From UBA4615 sp964399635 (GTDB lineage Bacteria > Pseudomonadota > Gammaproteobacteria > Burkholderiales > Burkholderiaceae_E): DNA of 64,000 nt. Position 1 is the first letter of the stretch. Every line of letters begins with the position of its first letter. Below the pieces are notes generated by a model, which ran no database searches, was not told where the DNA came from, and saw only the letters and a list, made by a program, of their open reading frames with translations. This document shows positions 41,550-51,969 of the stretch, in pieces. Location of the stretch: the NCBI GenBank assembly GCA_964399635.1, contig CAYNRU010000004.1, positions 12,039-76,038 on the forward strand, in the 5' to 3' direction. Both the position numbers and the translations under genes were made by a program.

Positions 41550-42197
41550 TCAGGCGGCGCGGGCCGCGTCGGGCTGCTTCGAGGGCTGGGCGGCGTCGAA
41601 GGCCGGCAGCTGCATCAGCGCATCGAACACCCGCATCGTCGCCGGGTAGGGCGCGAGGTCGCACTCGAAGCGCCTGGCGTTGAAGATCTGCGGCACGATG
41701 CAGCAGTCGGCCATCGTCACCGCATCCCCGTGGCAGTAGCGCCCGGTGCCGGGGCGCGCAAGCTCCGCCTCGTAGGCCGTCAGCCCCTCGGCGATCCAGT
41801 GGCGGTACCAGGCGTCGATCGTGGGCTGGTCGTGGCCGAGCTCGCGCTTGAGGTACTTGAGGATCCGAAGGTTGTTGACCGGGTGGATCTCGCAGGCCAC
41901 GAGCTGCGACAGCGAGCGCACGCGCGCGCGGCCAGGGGCGTCGGCGGGCAGGAGCTTCGCGCCGGGCTTGGTCTCGTCGAGGTACTCGATGATCGCCATC
42001 GACTGGCTCAGGCGCAGGTCGCCGTCGATCAGCGTGGGCACGAGGCCCTGCGGGTTGAGCGCGCGGTAGGCGTCCGAGCGCTGGTCGTCGCCCGGCAGCC
42101 AGACGATCTCGGGCGCGTAAGCGATGCCCTTGTGGTTCAGCGCGCAGCGCACCCTGAAGGCGGCCGAGCTGCGGAAGTAGGTGTGCAGCGTCAGCAT
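41550..42197 (-). CDS. maiA: Zeta-class glutathione transferase: maleylpyruvate (or maleylacetoacetate) isomerase
   Basis: A 215-residue zeta GST that uses glutathione to isomerise a cis-diacid. The N-terminal motif YFRSSAAFRVRCALNHKG carries the SSxxxRVR signature; SQSMAIIEYLDETKPG and EIHPVNNLRILKYL are family blocks. Because it sits one base downstream of a gentisate 1,2-dioxygenase gene, conversion of maleylpyruvate to fumarylpyruvate is the likely role rather than tyrosine catabolism. The third enzyme of that route, fumarylpyruvate hydrolase, is not in the window. Confidence 0.88.
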   Translation of the reverse strand: MLTLHTYFRSSAAFRVRCALNHKGIAYAPEIVWLPGDDQRSDAYRALNPQGLVPTLIDGDLRLSQSMAIIEYLDETKPGAKLLPADAPGRARVRSLSQLVACEIHPVNNLRILKYLKRELGHDQPTIDAWYRHWIAEGLTAYEAELARPGTGRYCHGDAVTMADCCIVPQIFNARRFECDLAPYPATMRVFDALMQLPAFDAAQPSKQPDAARAA

Positions 42198-42198
42198 G

Positions 42199-43236
42199 TC
42201 ATTGGCCCTCGTGCTCGCGCCACAGGTGCAGCGCCTGCTGGATCGGCCGGTCCGAGAAGCTGAACAGCACCGTGTCCTCGCGCGCGTGCAGCCGGTGCCT
42301 GTGCCATGACGGGATCACGAAGGTGTCCTTGGGCCCGACCTCGTACGAGGCGTCGTCGAGCTCGATGCGGGCCGAGCCCTCGACCACCGTGAAGATCGTG
42401 CCGTCGGTGCTGCGGTAGGGCGCGCCCGCAAAGCCCGCCGGCAGCCACTGCAGGAACGCGCCGATGGTGGCGATGGGCGCACCGCCCGTGGCCGGGTTCA
42501 CATACTGCATCTTGATGCCGTGGCAGGCGTGGCGCGGCCCGCCGGCGAGCGCCGCGAGCGCGGCCCGCGACCGTCGGTACGGATAGCTGAAGATCGGCGT
42601 GACGCCGTTGCGCGGCACGAAGCCCATCGGCAGCATGTTGGCGCCGTAGCGGGCGGCGGCGTCGCCCTCGGGGCGCGACACCGGCTGCGCCTCGTGCCCG
42701 TGGTTCTCGCGAAACTGCGCCCCGAGCATCCGGACCACCGCGATGTCCAGGCCGTCGAGCCAGGTGACCGGCTGCGTGCCGGGGTTGCCGTGGTCGTGCC
42801 AGGTCCACATCGGCGTGACGATGAAGTCGCCCGGCGACATGGTGACGCGCTCGCCGTCGACCGCGGTGTAGGCGCCCTCGCCGTCCATCACGAAGCGCAG
42901 CGCCGACTGCGTGTGGCGGTGCGCGGGCGCGATCTCGCCAGGCAGGATCAGCTGCAGGCCGGCGTACATGGTGGCGGTGGTCGTGGACTGGCCCCTCAGG
43001 CCCGGATTCTCGAGGATGAGGACCCGGCGCTCGGCCTCGCGCGCGGTGATCAGCGACCCCGACTCCGACACGAAGGGATGCACGTCCCGCCAGCGCCACA
43101 GGGCGGGCACGGCCTCGGTGACCGGCTGCGGCGGCACCAGCGCCGACAGCACCTCCCACAGCGGCGTGAGCGAGTGCGCGGCGATCCGGTCGTAGTAGGC
43201 GCGCCGTGCCGCCGGCTCGTCGATGCGTGCGCTCAT
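42199..43236 (-). CDS. Gentisate 1,2-dioxygenase (bicupin)
   Basis: It opens the ring of gentisate with O2 to give maleylpyruvate. The 345-residue protein has two cupin domains. The first has APAHRHTQSALRFVMDGEGA with iron-ligand His residues and ends with TPMWTWHDHGN; the second has SYEVGPKDTFVIPSWHRHRL. YPYRRSRAALAALA and the FVSESGSLITAREAERRVL lead-in are typical of the family. The ATG overlaps by four bases the stop of the upstream sulfatase-modifying-factor-like gene, so the two are translationally coupled. Confidence 0.9.
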   Translation of the reverse strand: MSARIDEPAARRAYYDRIAAHSLTPLWEVLSALVPPQPVTEAVPALWRWRDVHPFVSESGSLITAREAERRVLILENPGLRGQSTTTATMYAGLQLILPGEIAPAHRHTQSALRFVMDGEGAYTAVDGERVTMSPGDFIVTPMWTWHDHGNPGTQPVTWLDGLDIAVVRMLGAQFRENHGHEAQPVSRPEGDAAARYGANMLPMGFVPRNGVTPIFSYPYRRSRAALAALAGGPRHACHGIKMQYVNPATGGAPIATIGAFLQWLPAGFAGAPYRSTDGTIFTVVEGSARIELDDASYEVGPKDTFVIPSWHRHRLHAREDTVLFSFSDRPIQQALHLWREHEGQ

Positions 43237-44078
43237 GTCCTGGCCCCTCCCGATCGGGTGCGATCGAAATCATACTCGCCGCCTTCGGCCCGTCCGGCCC
43301 CTCGCGGCGGATAGGCGCAGCGAAACCCGACGTACACCGCGAAGAAGCGCGCGGGCTTGTACTGCATGCCGTCGGCGCGCGTCTGCGCGGGGCCGTACCA
43401 CCACGAGCCGCCCGCGGTGAGGCGCTCGTCGCCACGGGCGTCGGCGAGCCACTCCCACAGGTTGCCGGCCATCTCGTGCAGGCCGTTGACGCCGGCCGCG
43501 GTCGCGCCCGCCGGGGCGTGGCGCTCGAAGCCGTCGGCGGCGCCGGCGAGGTTGGCGCCCCCCGGGGCGTCGCCGGTCGGGTACGGATAGGTCCGGCCGG
43601 TCACGAAGGGCGCGGGCGGCGTCGCACGCCGCTCGGTGTAGGCGGCGCCGACCCATTCATCGCGGGTCGGCAGCCGCCCGCCCGCCCAGGCGCAGAACGC
43701 CGCCGCCTCGAACGCGCTCACGTGCGCGGCCGGATCGTCGGGCCGCGCCGCGCGACCCGACGGCGCACGGAAGGTCCAGCCCGGCCGGCGCTCCCAGCCC
43801 GCGCCCCACTCGAAGCCGCCGCCCTCGCGCTCGGCCGCGGTGGTGGCGCCGGTGGCCTTCAGGAAGGCGTCGAAGCGCGCGACCGTCACCTCGGTCCGGT
43901 CGATCAGGAATCCGCCCAGGTCGACTGCGTCGGCGGGCGGCGCCGCCCGCGCGGCCGGGGCGAGCGCGGCTGCGCACAGCAGCAGCGCGGCGAACGGCGA
44001 GGCACGGGGCGTCGTGCGCCGGGGGCGGGGTGGCGCGTCGACGCGGCGCCGGCGCGAGGGGTACAGGGAGGGTCGCAT
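43233..44078 (-). CDS. Secreted formylglycine-generating-enzyme (SUMF1/FGE)-fold protein
   Basis: A 281-residue protein with a basic N-terminus, a signal segment (FAALLLCAAALAPAARA) and a C-type-lectin-like FGE domain: DLGGFLIDRTEVTVARFDAF, HVSAFEAAAFCAWAGGRLPT plus RDEW, GLHEMAGNLWEWLAD, LTAGGSWWYG, and VGFRCAYPP. The pair of catalytic cysteines near the RGGS motif of true FGE is missing, so sulfatase activation is unlikely; other members bind ligands or act as enzymes of other types. It is coupled to gentisate dioxygenase by an ATGA overlap, which is unexpected. Confidence 0.82.
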   Translation of the reverse strand: MRPSLYPSRRRRVDAPPRPRRTTPRASPFAALLLCAAALAPAARAAPPADAVDLGGFLIDRTEVTVARFDAFLKATGATTAAEREGGGFEWGAGWERRPGWTFRAPSGRAARPDDPAAHVSAFEAAAFCAWAGGRLPTRDEWVGAAYTERRATPPAPFVTGRTYPYPTGDAPGGANLAGAADGFERHAPAGATAAGVNGLHEMAGNLWEWLADARGDERLTAGGSWWYGPAQTRADGMQYKPARFFAVYVGFRCAYPPRGAGRAEGGEYDFDRTRSGGART

Positions 44079-44283
44079 GGGACGATGCTACTCAAACGGC
44101 ACGGCCGGCCCCGGGGGTGTCCCCGCGCACGGCACGGGCACAGGCACAGGCGCGGACGCTGACCCGGCGCGACCCGGCGCCGATGCCGCGGCGCCGCACG
44201 ACGTGGCGCACCGCCCCACGTATCATGTGTCGGCCAGCCGACCCGCGCGCCAGATCGCCGGGCGGCCCCGACAGGGAGACACC

Positions 44284-45486
44284 ATGGGCCCCTCACGCCC
44301 GCACGCGCTGCTGCTCAACCTCGCGCATCTGCTCGACCACTTCTTCATGCTGATCTTCCCGACCGCGGTGCTCGCGATCTCGAAGGAGTGGGGCCTGAGC
44401 TTCTCGCAGCTGCTGCCGCTGTCGCTGCCGGCGGTCGCGATCTTCGGGCTCGGCGCGCTGCCGGCCGGCTGGCTCGCCGACCGCTGGAGCCGGCGCGGGA
44501 TGATGGCCGTGTTCTTCTTCGGCATCGGCGCGGCGTCGGTCATGGCGGGGCTCGCCCAGAACGCGTGGCAGCTGGGCGCGGCGCTCGCGCTGATCGGCGT
44601 GTTCGCGGCCATCTACCACCCGGTGGGCATCGCGATGCTGACCATCGGCACGCCCCGGCTCGGCTGGACGCTCGGCGTCAATGGCGTGTGGGGCAACCTG
44701 GGGCTGGGCATCGCCGCGCTGGTGACGGGCCTGATCGTGCAGTTCTTCGACTGGCGCGTCGCCTTCATCGTGCCGGGCGTCGCCTCGATCGGGCTGGGCT
44801 TCGCGTATCTCGCCGCGAGCCGTGGCGCCACCAACGCCGCGTCAGCCAAGAAGGGCGCAAGCGTCAAGATCCCCCCCGAGCTGATGAAGCGGCTGGTGAT
44901 CGTGTTCCTCGTGGCGGTGGTGTGCAACGGGCTGCTGTTCCACGCGACCACGGTCTCGATGCCCAAGCTGTTCGACGAGCGGCTGCGCGGCGTGCTCGAC
45001 GGCGACGCGGGCCTGGGCGCGATCGGCGCGATCATCGCGGTGGTCTACCTGATCGCCGCGATGGCGCAGCTGCTGGTCGGCTCCCTCATTGACCGCATCT
45101 CGCTGCGCACCGCGCTGCTGGGCGTGGTCGCGCTGCAGGCCCCGCTGTTCCTGCTGGCGATGTCCGGCAGCGGCTGGGGGCTGGTCGCGGCCGCGATCGG
45201 GATCATGTTCTTCGTGTTCGGCCAGATCCCCATCAACGACGCGATGGTGGCGCGCTACACCAGCGACCGCTGGCGCGCGCGGGCCTATGGGCTGCGCTAC
45301 GTGGCGAGCTTCCTGGGCAGCGCGGGCGCGGTGATGCTGGTCTCGACGCTGCATGCGGGCGGCGGCTTCTCGCAGGTGTTCCTCGCGCTGGCCGGCGTGG
45401 CGCTGACCGCGCTCGCCGCGGCGATGCTGCTGCCGCGGATCGGCGAGGCCCCGGCGCCGGCGGCAGGTGCGTCCGGACGCGTCTGA
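44284..45486 (+). CDS. MFS transporter
   Basis: A 400-residue carrier with about 12 membrane segments, starting LLLNLAHLLDHFFMLIFPTA. The loop after segment 2 reads LADRWSRRGMM; IYHPVGIAMLT and LGVNGVWGNLGLG are characteristic of the fosmidomycin-resistance/NarK-like branch. A central basic loop (AASAKKGASVKIPPEL) separates the halves. The start has CAGGGAGAC upstream. It lies 127 bases before the ABC transporter operon, separated by an operator-like dyad, so it is probably independent. TATCAT at 44221 could be its -10 box. Confidence 0.83.
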   Translation: MGPSRPHALLLNLAHLLDHFFMLIFPTAVLAISKEWGLSFSQLLPLSLPAVAIFGLGALPAGWLADRWSRRGMMAVFFFGIGAASVMAGLAQNAWQLGAALALIGVFAAIYHPVGIAMLTIGTPRLGWTLGVNGVWGNLGLGIAALVTGLIVQFFDWRVAFIVPGVASIGLGFAYLAASRGATNAASAKKGASVKIPPELMKRLVIVFLVAVVCNGLLFHATTVSMPKLFDERLRGVLDGDAGLGAIGAIIAVVYLIAAMAQLLVGSLIDRISLRTALLGVVALQAPLFLLAMSGSGWGLVAAAIGIMFFVFGQIPINDAMVARYTSDRWRARAYGLRYVASFLGSAGAVMLVSTLHAGGGFSQVFLALAGVALTALAAAMLLPRIGEAPAPAAGASGRV

Positions 45487-45530
45487 GGGCGCCGGGGCCG
45501 GGCGGCGATCAACCGGGCGCCGGTCCGCTG

Positions 45531-45560
45531 ATGTGCCGGAGCCGGTAAGCTACGGCACAT
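45531..45560. promoter_or_regulatory. 8-bp inverted repeat upstream of the ABC/deacylase operon
   Basis: ATGTGCCG and CGGCACAT are perfect arms separated by 14 bases that include a TAAGCT sequence resembling a -10 box. The dyad ends 53 bases before the first operon gene. A regulator bound here would cover the promoter. Confidence 0.5.
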
Positions 45561-45613
45561 GGCCGCGCCCCAGACCGACGCCGGCGACCGACACTACCCG
45601 GAGAATCCGACCG

Positions 45614-47194
45614 ATGATCAGACGCCTCGCCTTCCGCTGGCTCGCCGCCGCCGCGTTCGCGACCGCCGGAGCCGCCGCCGTGGCCCAGACCGACGAACTC
45701 GTGATCGCGCTCGCCGCGCCGATCTCGTCGCTCGACCCGCACTTCCACAACCTGACCCCCAACAACAGCCTCACGAAGCATGTCTTCGAGAACCTGGTCG
45801 CCACCGACGCCGCGCAGAACCCGAAGCCGGGGCTCGCCGAGTCCTGGCGCGCGCTCGACCCGCTGACCTGGGAGGTCAAGCTGCGCCGGGGCGTGAAGTT
45901 CCACGACGGCTCGCCCTTCACGGCCGACGACGTGATCGCAACCTACAAGCGCGTGCCGAACGTGCCCAACAGCCCCGCCGCGTTCACGCTCTTCGTGCGG
46001 CCGGTCGTCTCGATCACCGCGACCGATCCGCACACGCTGATCATGAAGACAGCGGTGCCGCACCCGCTGCTGCCGCGCGACATGAGCTCGGTGCAGATCA
46101 TCCCCAAGTCGCTGGTCGACGCGAAGACCGAGGACTTCAACTCGGGCAAGGCGATGATCGGCACCGGGCCCTACAAGTTCGTCGAGTACAAGCCCGGTGA
46201 CCGCGTGATCCTCGCCCGAAACGACGCGTGGTGGGGCGGCCGCACGCCCTGGCCGCGCGTGCAGTTCAGGATGATCTCGAACAACGCCGGCCGGGTGGCA
46301 GCGCTGCTGTCGGGTGACGTCCAGGTGATCGAGAACGTGCCGACCGCCGACATGGAGCGCATCAAGTCCGACGCGAAGCTCGCGGTCAGGGGCGCGGTGT
46401 CGAACCGCCTGATCTACCTGCACATGGACACCGGCCGCGACAGGAACTCGCCGTTCATCCGTACCAGGGACGGCAAGCCGATGGAGGCCAACCCGCTGCG
46501 CGACGTCCGCGTGCGCCGGGCGATCTCCAAGGCGCTGAACCGCGACGCGATCGTCGACCGCGTGATGGAGAAGCAGGCGGTTCCGGCCGGCCAGCTGCTC
46601 GCCGACGTGTTCTTCGGCACCAGCCGCAACCTGCCTCCCGAGAAGTTCGACCCGGAGGGCGCCAAGAAGCTGCTCGCCGAGGCGGGCTACCCCAACGGGT
46701 TCCAGATCACGCTGCACGCACCGAACAACCGCTACGTGAACGACGAGAAGATCGCCCAGGCGGTCGCGCAGTTCCTGACCCGCATCGGCATCGACACCAA
46801 GCTCGAGACCATGCCCTCCAACGTGTTCTTCAGCCGCGGCTCGAAGCTCGAGTTCTCGTTCCTGCTGGCGGGCTGGGCCTCCGAGAGCGGCGACACCTCG
46901 TCGCCGCTGCGCTCGCTGCTCGGCACCTTCGACCCGGAGCAGGGGCTGGGCGCGGCCAACCGCGGCCGCTTCTCCGACCCGGGCCTCGACGCGATGATCA
47001 CCACCGCGGTCACCCAGGTCGACGACACCAAGCGGCGCATGCTTCTGGCGGCCGCCAGCGAGAAGGCGGTGTCGCTGATGGGTATCGTGCCGGTGCACTA
47101 CGAGGTCTCGGTCTGGGGCATGCGCCGCGGCGTCGACTACGCCGCCCGCGCCGACCAGTACACCTTCGCCTGGGAAATGAAGCAGGCCAAGTGA
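45614..47194 (+). CDS. ABC transporter substrate-binding protein (DppA/OppA family 5)
   Basis: A 526-residue periplasmic receptor with a Sec signal (LAAAAFATAGAAAVAQ). Family-5 features: SSLDPHFHNLTPNNSLTKHV, LAESWRALDPLTWEVKLRRG plus VKFHDGSPFTADDV, GTGPYKFVEYKPGDRV, and NPLRDVRVRRAISKALNRDA. It delivers an oligopeptide- or amide-like ligand to the permeases encoded downstream. It is the first gene of an operon reaching 52925 in which most neighbours overlap by four bases. Ligand identity is not visible, but the deacylases at the operon's end point to an N-acyl or N-formyl amino acid derivative. Confidence 0.9.
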   Translation: MIRRLAFRWLAAAAFATAGAAAVAQTDELVIALAAPISSLDPHFHNLTPNNSLTKHVFENLVATDAAQNPKPGLAESWRALDPLTWEVKLRRGVKFHDGSPFTADDVIATYKRVPNVPNSPAAFTLFVRPVVSITATDPHTLIMKTAVPHPLLPRDMSSVQIIPKSLVDAKTEDFNSGKAMIGTGPYKFVEYKPGDRVILARNDAWWGGRTPWPRVQFRMISNNAGRVAALLSGDVQVIENVPTADMERIKSDAKLAVRGAVSNRLIYLHMDTGRDRNSPFIRTRDGKPMEANPLRDVRVRRAISKALNRDAIVDRVMEKQAVPAGQLLADVFFGTSRNLPPEKFDPEGAKKLLAEAGYPNGFQITLHAPNNRYVNDEKIAQAVAQFLTRIGIDTKLETMPSNVFFSRGSKLEFSFLLAGWASESGDTSSPLRSLLGTFDPEQGLGAANRGRFSDPGLDAMITTAVTQVDDTKRRMLLAAASEKAVSLMGIVPVHYEVSVWGMRRGVDYAARADQYTFAWEMKQAK

Positions 47195-47212
47195 CGCAGG
47201 CCGGGTAGCCCG

Positions 47213-48190
47213 ATGCTCGTCTACATCCTGCGCCGGCTGGCGCAGACCGTGCTGGTGCTGGCAGTCACCTCGGCGCTGGTGTTCGCCGGCATCTTCATGG
47301 TGGGCGACCCCATCGAGATGCTGGTCAACCCGCAGGCCGACCAGATCGAAAAGGATCGCGCACGCACGGCGCTCGGCCTCGACAGGCCGATGCTCGTGCA
47401 ATACGGCCTGTTCGTGAAGAACGCTCTGTCGGGCGACCTCGGCATCAGCTTCGTGTACGGTCGCCCGGCGATGGACGTGATCGTCGAGCGGATGCCCGCC
47501 ACGCTCGAGCTGGCGGTGCTCGCGATGGTGATCTCGATCGCGGTCGGGATCCCGTTGGGGCTGTACGCGGGGCTGAAGCCGGACGGCGCGATCTCCAAGG
47601 CGATCATGGCCGGCTCGATCGTCGGCTTCTCGCTGCCGACCTTCTGGGTCGGGCTGCTGCTGATCATGCTGTTCGCGGTGCAGCTCGGCTGGCTGCCCTC
47701 CACCGGACGCGGCCCGACGCTCGACCTGCTGGGCCTGAAGGTCTCGATCCTGACCTGGGAGGGGCTGCGCCACGCGCTGCTGCCGGCGATCAACCTCGCG
47801 CTCTTCAAGCTGTCCCTGATCATCCGGCTGACCCGCGCGCAGGTGCGCGAGAACGTGCTGCTCGACTACATGCGCTTCGCGCGGGCCAAGGGGCTCTCGC
47901 GCAACCGCGTGCTCGGCGTGCACCTCCTCAAGAACATCATGATTCCGCTGGTGACAGTGATCGGTCTGGAGCTGGGCTCGGTGATCGCGTTCGCGATCGT
48001 CACCGAATCCATCTTCGCCTGGCCGGGCATGGGCAAGCTGGTGATCGACTCCATCTTCCAGCTCGACCGCCCGGTAGTGGTCGCCTACCTCATGATCACC
48101 GTGACGTTGTTCATCTTCATCAACCTGGTGGTCGACATCCTGTACTCGGTGCTGGACCCGCGCGTGCGCCTCGACGCGGCCAAGGTCTGA
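47213..48190 (+). CDS. ABC transporter permease (DppB-like)
   Basis: A 325-residue inner-membrane permease, six segments. It starts MLVYILRRLAQTVLVLAVTS and has the cytoplasmic EAA-type loop YMRFARAKGLSRNRVLGVHL, which contacts the ATPases. The FxxGDPIEMLVNP region and the ALGLDRPMLVQYG stretch are typical of the Dpp/Opp B component. It follows the binding-protein gene by 18 bases and precedes the C-type permease by two. Confidence 0.92.
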   Translation: MLVYILRRLAQTVLVLAVTSALVFAGIFMVGDPIEMLVNPQADQIEKDRARTALGLDRPMLVQYGLFVKNALSGDLGISFVYGRPAMDVIVERMPATLELAVLAMVISIAVGIPLGLYAGLKPDGAISKAIMAGSIVGFSLPTFWVGLLLIMLFAVQLGWLPSTGRGPTLDLLGLKVSILTWEGLRHALLPAINLALFKLSLIIRLTRAQVRENVLLDYMRFARAKGLSRNRVLGVHLLKNIMIPLVTVIGLELGSVIAFAIVTESIFAWPGMGKLVIDSIFQLDRPVVVAYLMITVTLFIFINLVVDILYSVLDPRVRLDAAKV

Positions 48191-48192
48191 CG

Positions 48193-49119
48193 ATGGCCAC
48201 GCCCTCCGATCGCATCGCCGCCGACGCCGGGCCGCTGCCGCCGGTCGAGACGCCGTGGCGCCGCTTCGCGTCGCAGTTCGCGTCGTCGCGGCTCGCGCTC
48301 GCCGGCCTCGCGCTGCTCGTCGCGGTGCTGCTGCTCGCGGTGCTCGCGCCCTGGATCGCGCCGCAGAACCCCTACGACCTCGGCAAGCTCGACCTGATGG
48401 ACGCGCGCCTGCCCCCGGGCTCGGACGCGATGGCGGGCGACCTGCACTACCGGCTCGGCACCGACGGCCAGGGCCGCGACATGGTGTCGGCGATCCTGTA
48501 CGGGCTGCGGGTGTCGCTGACCGTGGGCGTAGCGAGCGGCGTGATCGCGCTGAGCCTGGGCGGGGCCCTGGGCATCCTGGCCGCCTACCTCGGCGGGCGC
48601 TTCGAGCAGGTGCTGATGCGCATCGTCGACATCCAGCTCGGGTTCCCGGCGATCCTGGTGGCGCTGGTGCTGATCGCCACGCTCGGCAAGGGCGTCGACA
48701 AGGTGATCGTCGCGCTGGTGACCGTGCAGTGGGCGTACTACGCGCGCACCGCGCGCTCGGCGGCGCTGGTCGAGCGCGGCAAGGAGTACATGGAGGCGGC
48801 GCGCGGGCTGGGGCTCGCGCCGTCGCGCATCGTGCTGCACCACCTGCTGCCCAACGCGCTGCCGCCGCTGATCGTCGTGGGCACGGTGCAGGTGGCCCAC
48901 GCGATCGCGCTGGAGGCGACGCTGTCCTTCCTGGGCCTGGGGCTGCCGACCACCGAGCCATCCCTGGGGCTGCTGATCGCCAACGGCTACGAGTACCTGC
49001 TGTCGGGCAAGTACTGGATCTCGGTATACCCGGGCGTTGCGCTCCTGGTGACCATCCTCGCGATCAACCTGGTCGGCGACCAGCTGCGCGACGTGCTCAA
49101 CCCGAGGCTGTCGCGATGA
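48193..49119 (+). CDS. ABC transporter permease (DppC-like)
   Basis: A 308-residue permease. An N-terminal anchor (LALAGLALLVAVLLLAVLAP) and periplasmic stretch (PQNPYDLGKLDLMDARLPPG; LGTDGQGRDMVSAILYG) precede five segments; the EAA loop is YMEAARGLGLAPSRIVLHHL. The motif FLGLGLPTTEPSLGLLI is a hallmark of the C component. The stop overlaps the ATG of the first ATPase gene by four bases (ATGA), implying coupled translation. Confidence 0.92.
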   Translation: MATPSDRIAADAGPLPPVETPWRRFASQFASSRLALAGLALLVAVLLLAVLAPWIAPQNPYDLGKLDLMDARLPPGSDAMAGDLHYRLGTDGQGRDMVSAILYGLRVSLTVGVASGVIALSLGGALGILAAYLGGRFEQVLMRIVDIQLGFPAILVALVLIATLGKGVDKVIVALVTVQWAYYARTARSAALVERGKEYMEAARGLGLAPSRIVLHHLLPNALPPLIVVGTVQVAHAIALEATLSFLGLGLPTTEPSLGLLIANGYEYLLSGKYWISVYPGVALLVTILAINLVGDQLRDVLNPRLSR

Positions 49120-50128
49120 GCGGCACGGCGCTGCTGCAGGTCCGCGACCTGGTCACCGAGTTCGCGTCGCGCGACGGCGCGCTGCGCGCGGTCGACGGCG
49201 CGAGCTTCGAGATCGCGCCGGGCGAGGTGCTCGGCCTGGTCGGCGAGTCGGGCTCGGGCAAGTCGGTCACCGGCTTCTCGATCCTGGGGCTGATCGACCC
49301 GCCGGGGCGCATCGCCGCGGGGAGCATCCGCTTCGAGGGGGCCGAGCTGCTGGGCGCGGGCGACGAGGCGCTGCGCACGCTGCGCGGCAACCGGATCGCG
49401 ATGATCTTCCAGGACCCGATGATGACGCTCAACCCGGTCCTGCGGATCGACACGCAGATGATCGAGACTGTGCTCGCCCACCAGCGCGTGTCGCGGCGCG
49501 CCGCGCGCGAGCGCTGCGCCGACGCGCTGACCCGCGTGGGCATCGCGTCGGCCGGCGAGCGGCTCGAGCAGTATCCGCACCAGTTCTCGGGCGGCATGCG
49601 ACAGCGCGTCGCGATCGCGATCGCGCTGCTCAACCGGCCCGCGCTGATCATCGCCGACGAGCCGACCACCGCGCTCGACGTCACCGTTCAGGGCCAGATC
49701 CTGCACGAGATGCAGACCCTGGTGCGCGAGGCGGGCACGGCGCTGCTGTGGATCACGCACGACCTCGCGGTGGTCGCCGGCCTCGCCGACCGCGTGGCGG
49801 TGATGTACGCCGGGCGCATCGTCGAACAGGGACCGGTGGGCGAGGTGCTCGACGCGCCGCTGCATCCCTACACCCGCGGCCTGCTCGACTCCGTGCCCGC
49901 CAACAACGCGCCGGGCCGGCCGCTGCGCCAGATCCCCGGCATGACGCCGTCGCTGGCCGCGCTGCCCGCAGGCTGCGCGTTCCGCGGCCGCTGCGGCCAG
50001 GCGGGCGAGGACTGCGCGGCCCCGGTGCCGCTGTCGCTGCGGCCCGGGAGCCGCGAGGTGCGCTGCATCCGGCCGTTGCCCGCGCCGCCGCCCGCGGGCC
50101 CCGGCGCCGCCGACGCGCGGGCCGCCGC

Positions 50129-50132
<4 letters not shown>
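49116..50132 (+). CDS. ABC transporter ATP-binding protein (DppD-like)
   Basis: A 338-residue ATPase. Walker A GESGSGKSVT near residue 45, Q-loop FQDPMMTLNPV, signature FSGGMRQRVAIAIAL, Walker B LIIADEPTTALDV, and a switch His in WITHDLAVV. The C-terminal oligopeptide domain carries CAFRGRCGQAGEDCAAP, a cysteine cluster found in Dpp/Opp ATPases, some of which hold an Fe-S cluster. It overlaps both the DppC-like gene before it and the DppF-like gene after it by four bases. Confidence 0.93.
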
Positions 50133-51111
<979 letters not shown>

Positions 51112-51115
<4 letters not shown>

Positions 51116-51969
51116 GGCCCGCGCCGACCGGCGGCCTGCCCTTCAGGATCGACGCGCCCGTCGGGCCGGCCGTAGCGCTTGTGCTCGACTCGCCGCACTC
51201 CGGGCGCTGGATCCCGGACGGCCTGCCGCTCGCGGTCAGCCGCTGGGACCTGGGCGAGCCCGAGGACACCGATGTCGACGTGCTCTGGGCAGACGCGCCG
51301 GCGCACGGCGCGACGCTGCTCGCCGCCGGCTTCTCGCGCGCCTACGTCGACGCCAACCGCCATGCCGACGACGTCGACGCCGACCTGCTCGACGGCCCGT
51401 GGCCGCGCCCGATCCGCGCCAGCGGCAAGGCGGGCCTGGGCAAGGCCGTGGTCTGGCGCACCCTGGAGGACGGCCGGCCGATCCACGCGCGCCGCCTGAG
51501 CGCGGCCGAGCTCGCCGCACGCATCGACGGCTGCCTGCTGCCCTACCAGCGCGCCCTGCTCGCGCTGGTGGACGAGGCCCACGCGCGCCACGGCCGCTGT
51601 GTGCACCTCAACTGCCATTCCATGCGCTCCACCTCGGGCGCGGGCGGCGCAGGCGTCCCCCGCGCCGACGTCGTGCTCGGCGATCGCGACGGAAGCACCT
51701 GCGACCCCGGGCTGACCGCGCTGGTGCGCGACACCTTCGCGGCCATGGGCTACGACGTGAAGCTCAACGACCCCTACAAGGGGGTGGAGCTGGTGCGGCT
51801 GTGCGGCGAGCCGACGCGCGCCCGTCACAGCCTGCAGGTCGAGCTGAACAAGCGCCTGTACCTGGACGAGACCACACGCGAGCGCCATGCCGGCTTCGCG
51901 ACCCTGCGGCGCGACCTCGACCGACTGCTGGCCGTGCTCGCCGACTACACGAGGCACCTCGCACCATGA
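51112..51969 (+). CDS. N-formylglutamate amidohydrolase family protein
   Basis: A 285-residue zinc hydrolase of the HutG/N-formylglutamate deformylase family. It has LVLDSPHSGRWIPDGLP, the EPEDTDVDVLWADAP segment, FSRAYVDANR, and VHLNCHSM near residue 168. The ATG overlaps the preceding ATPase stop. There are no hut genes around it, so a histidine-pathway role is doubtful; hydrolysis of an imported N-formyl or N-acyl amino acid is the better inference. It is coupled to the next gene by another ATGA overlap. Confidence 0.87.
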
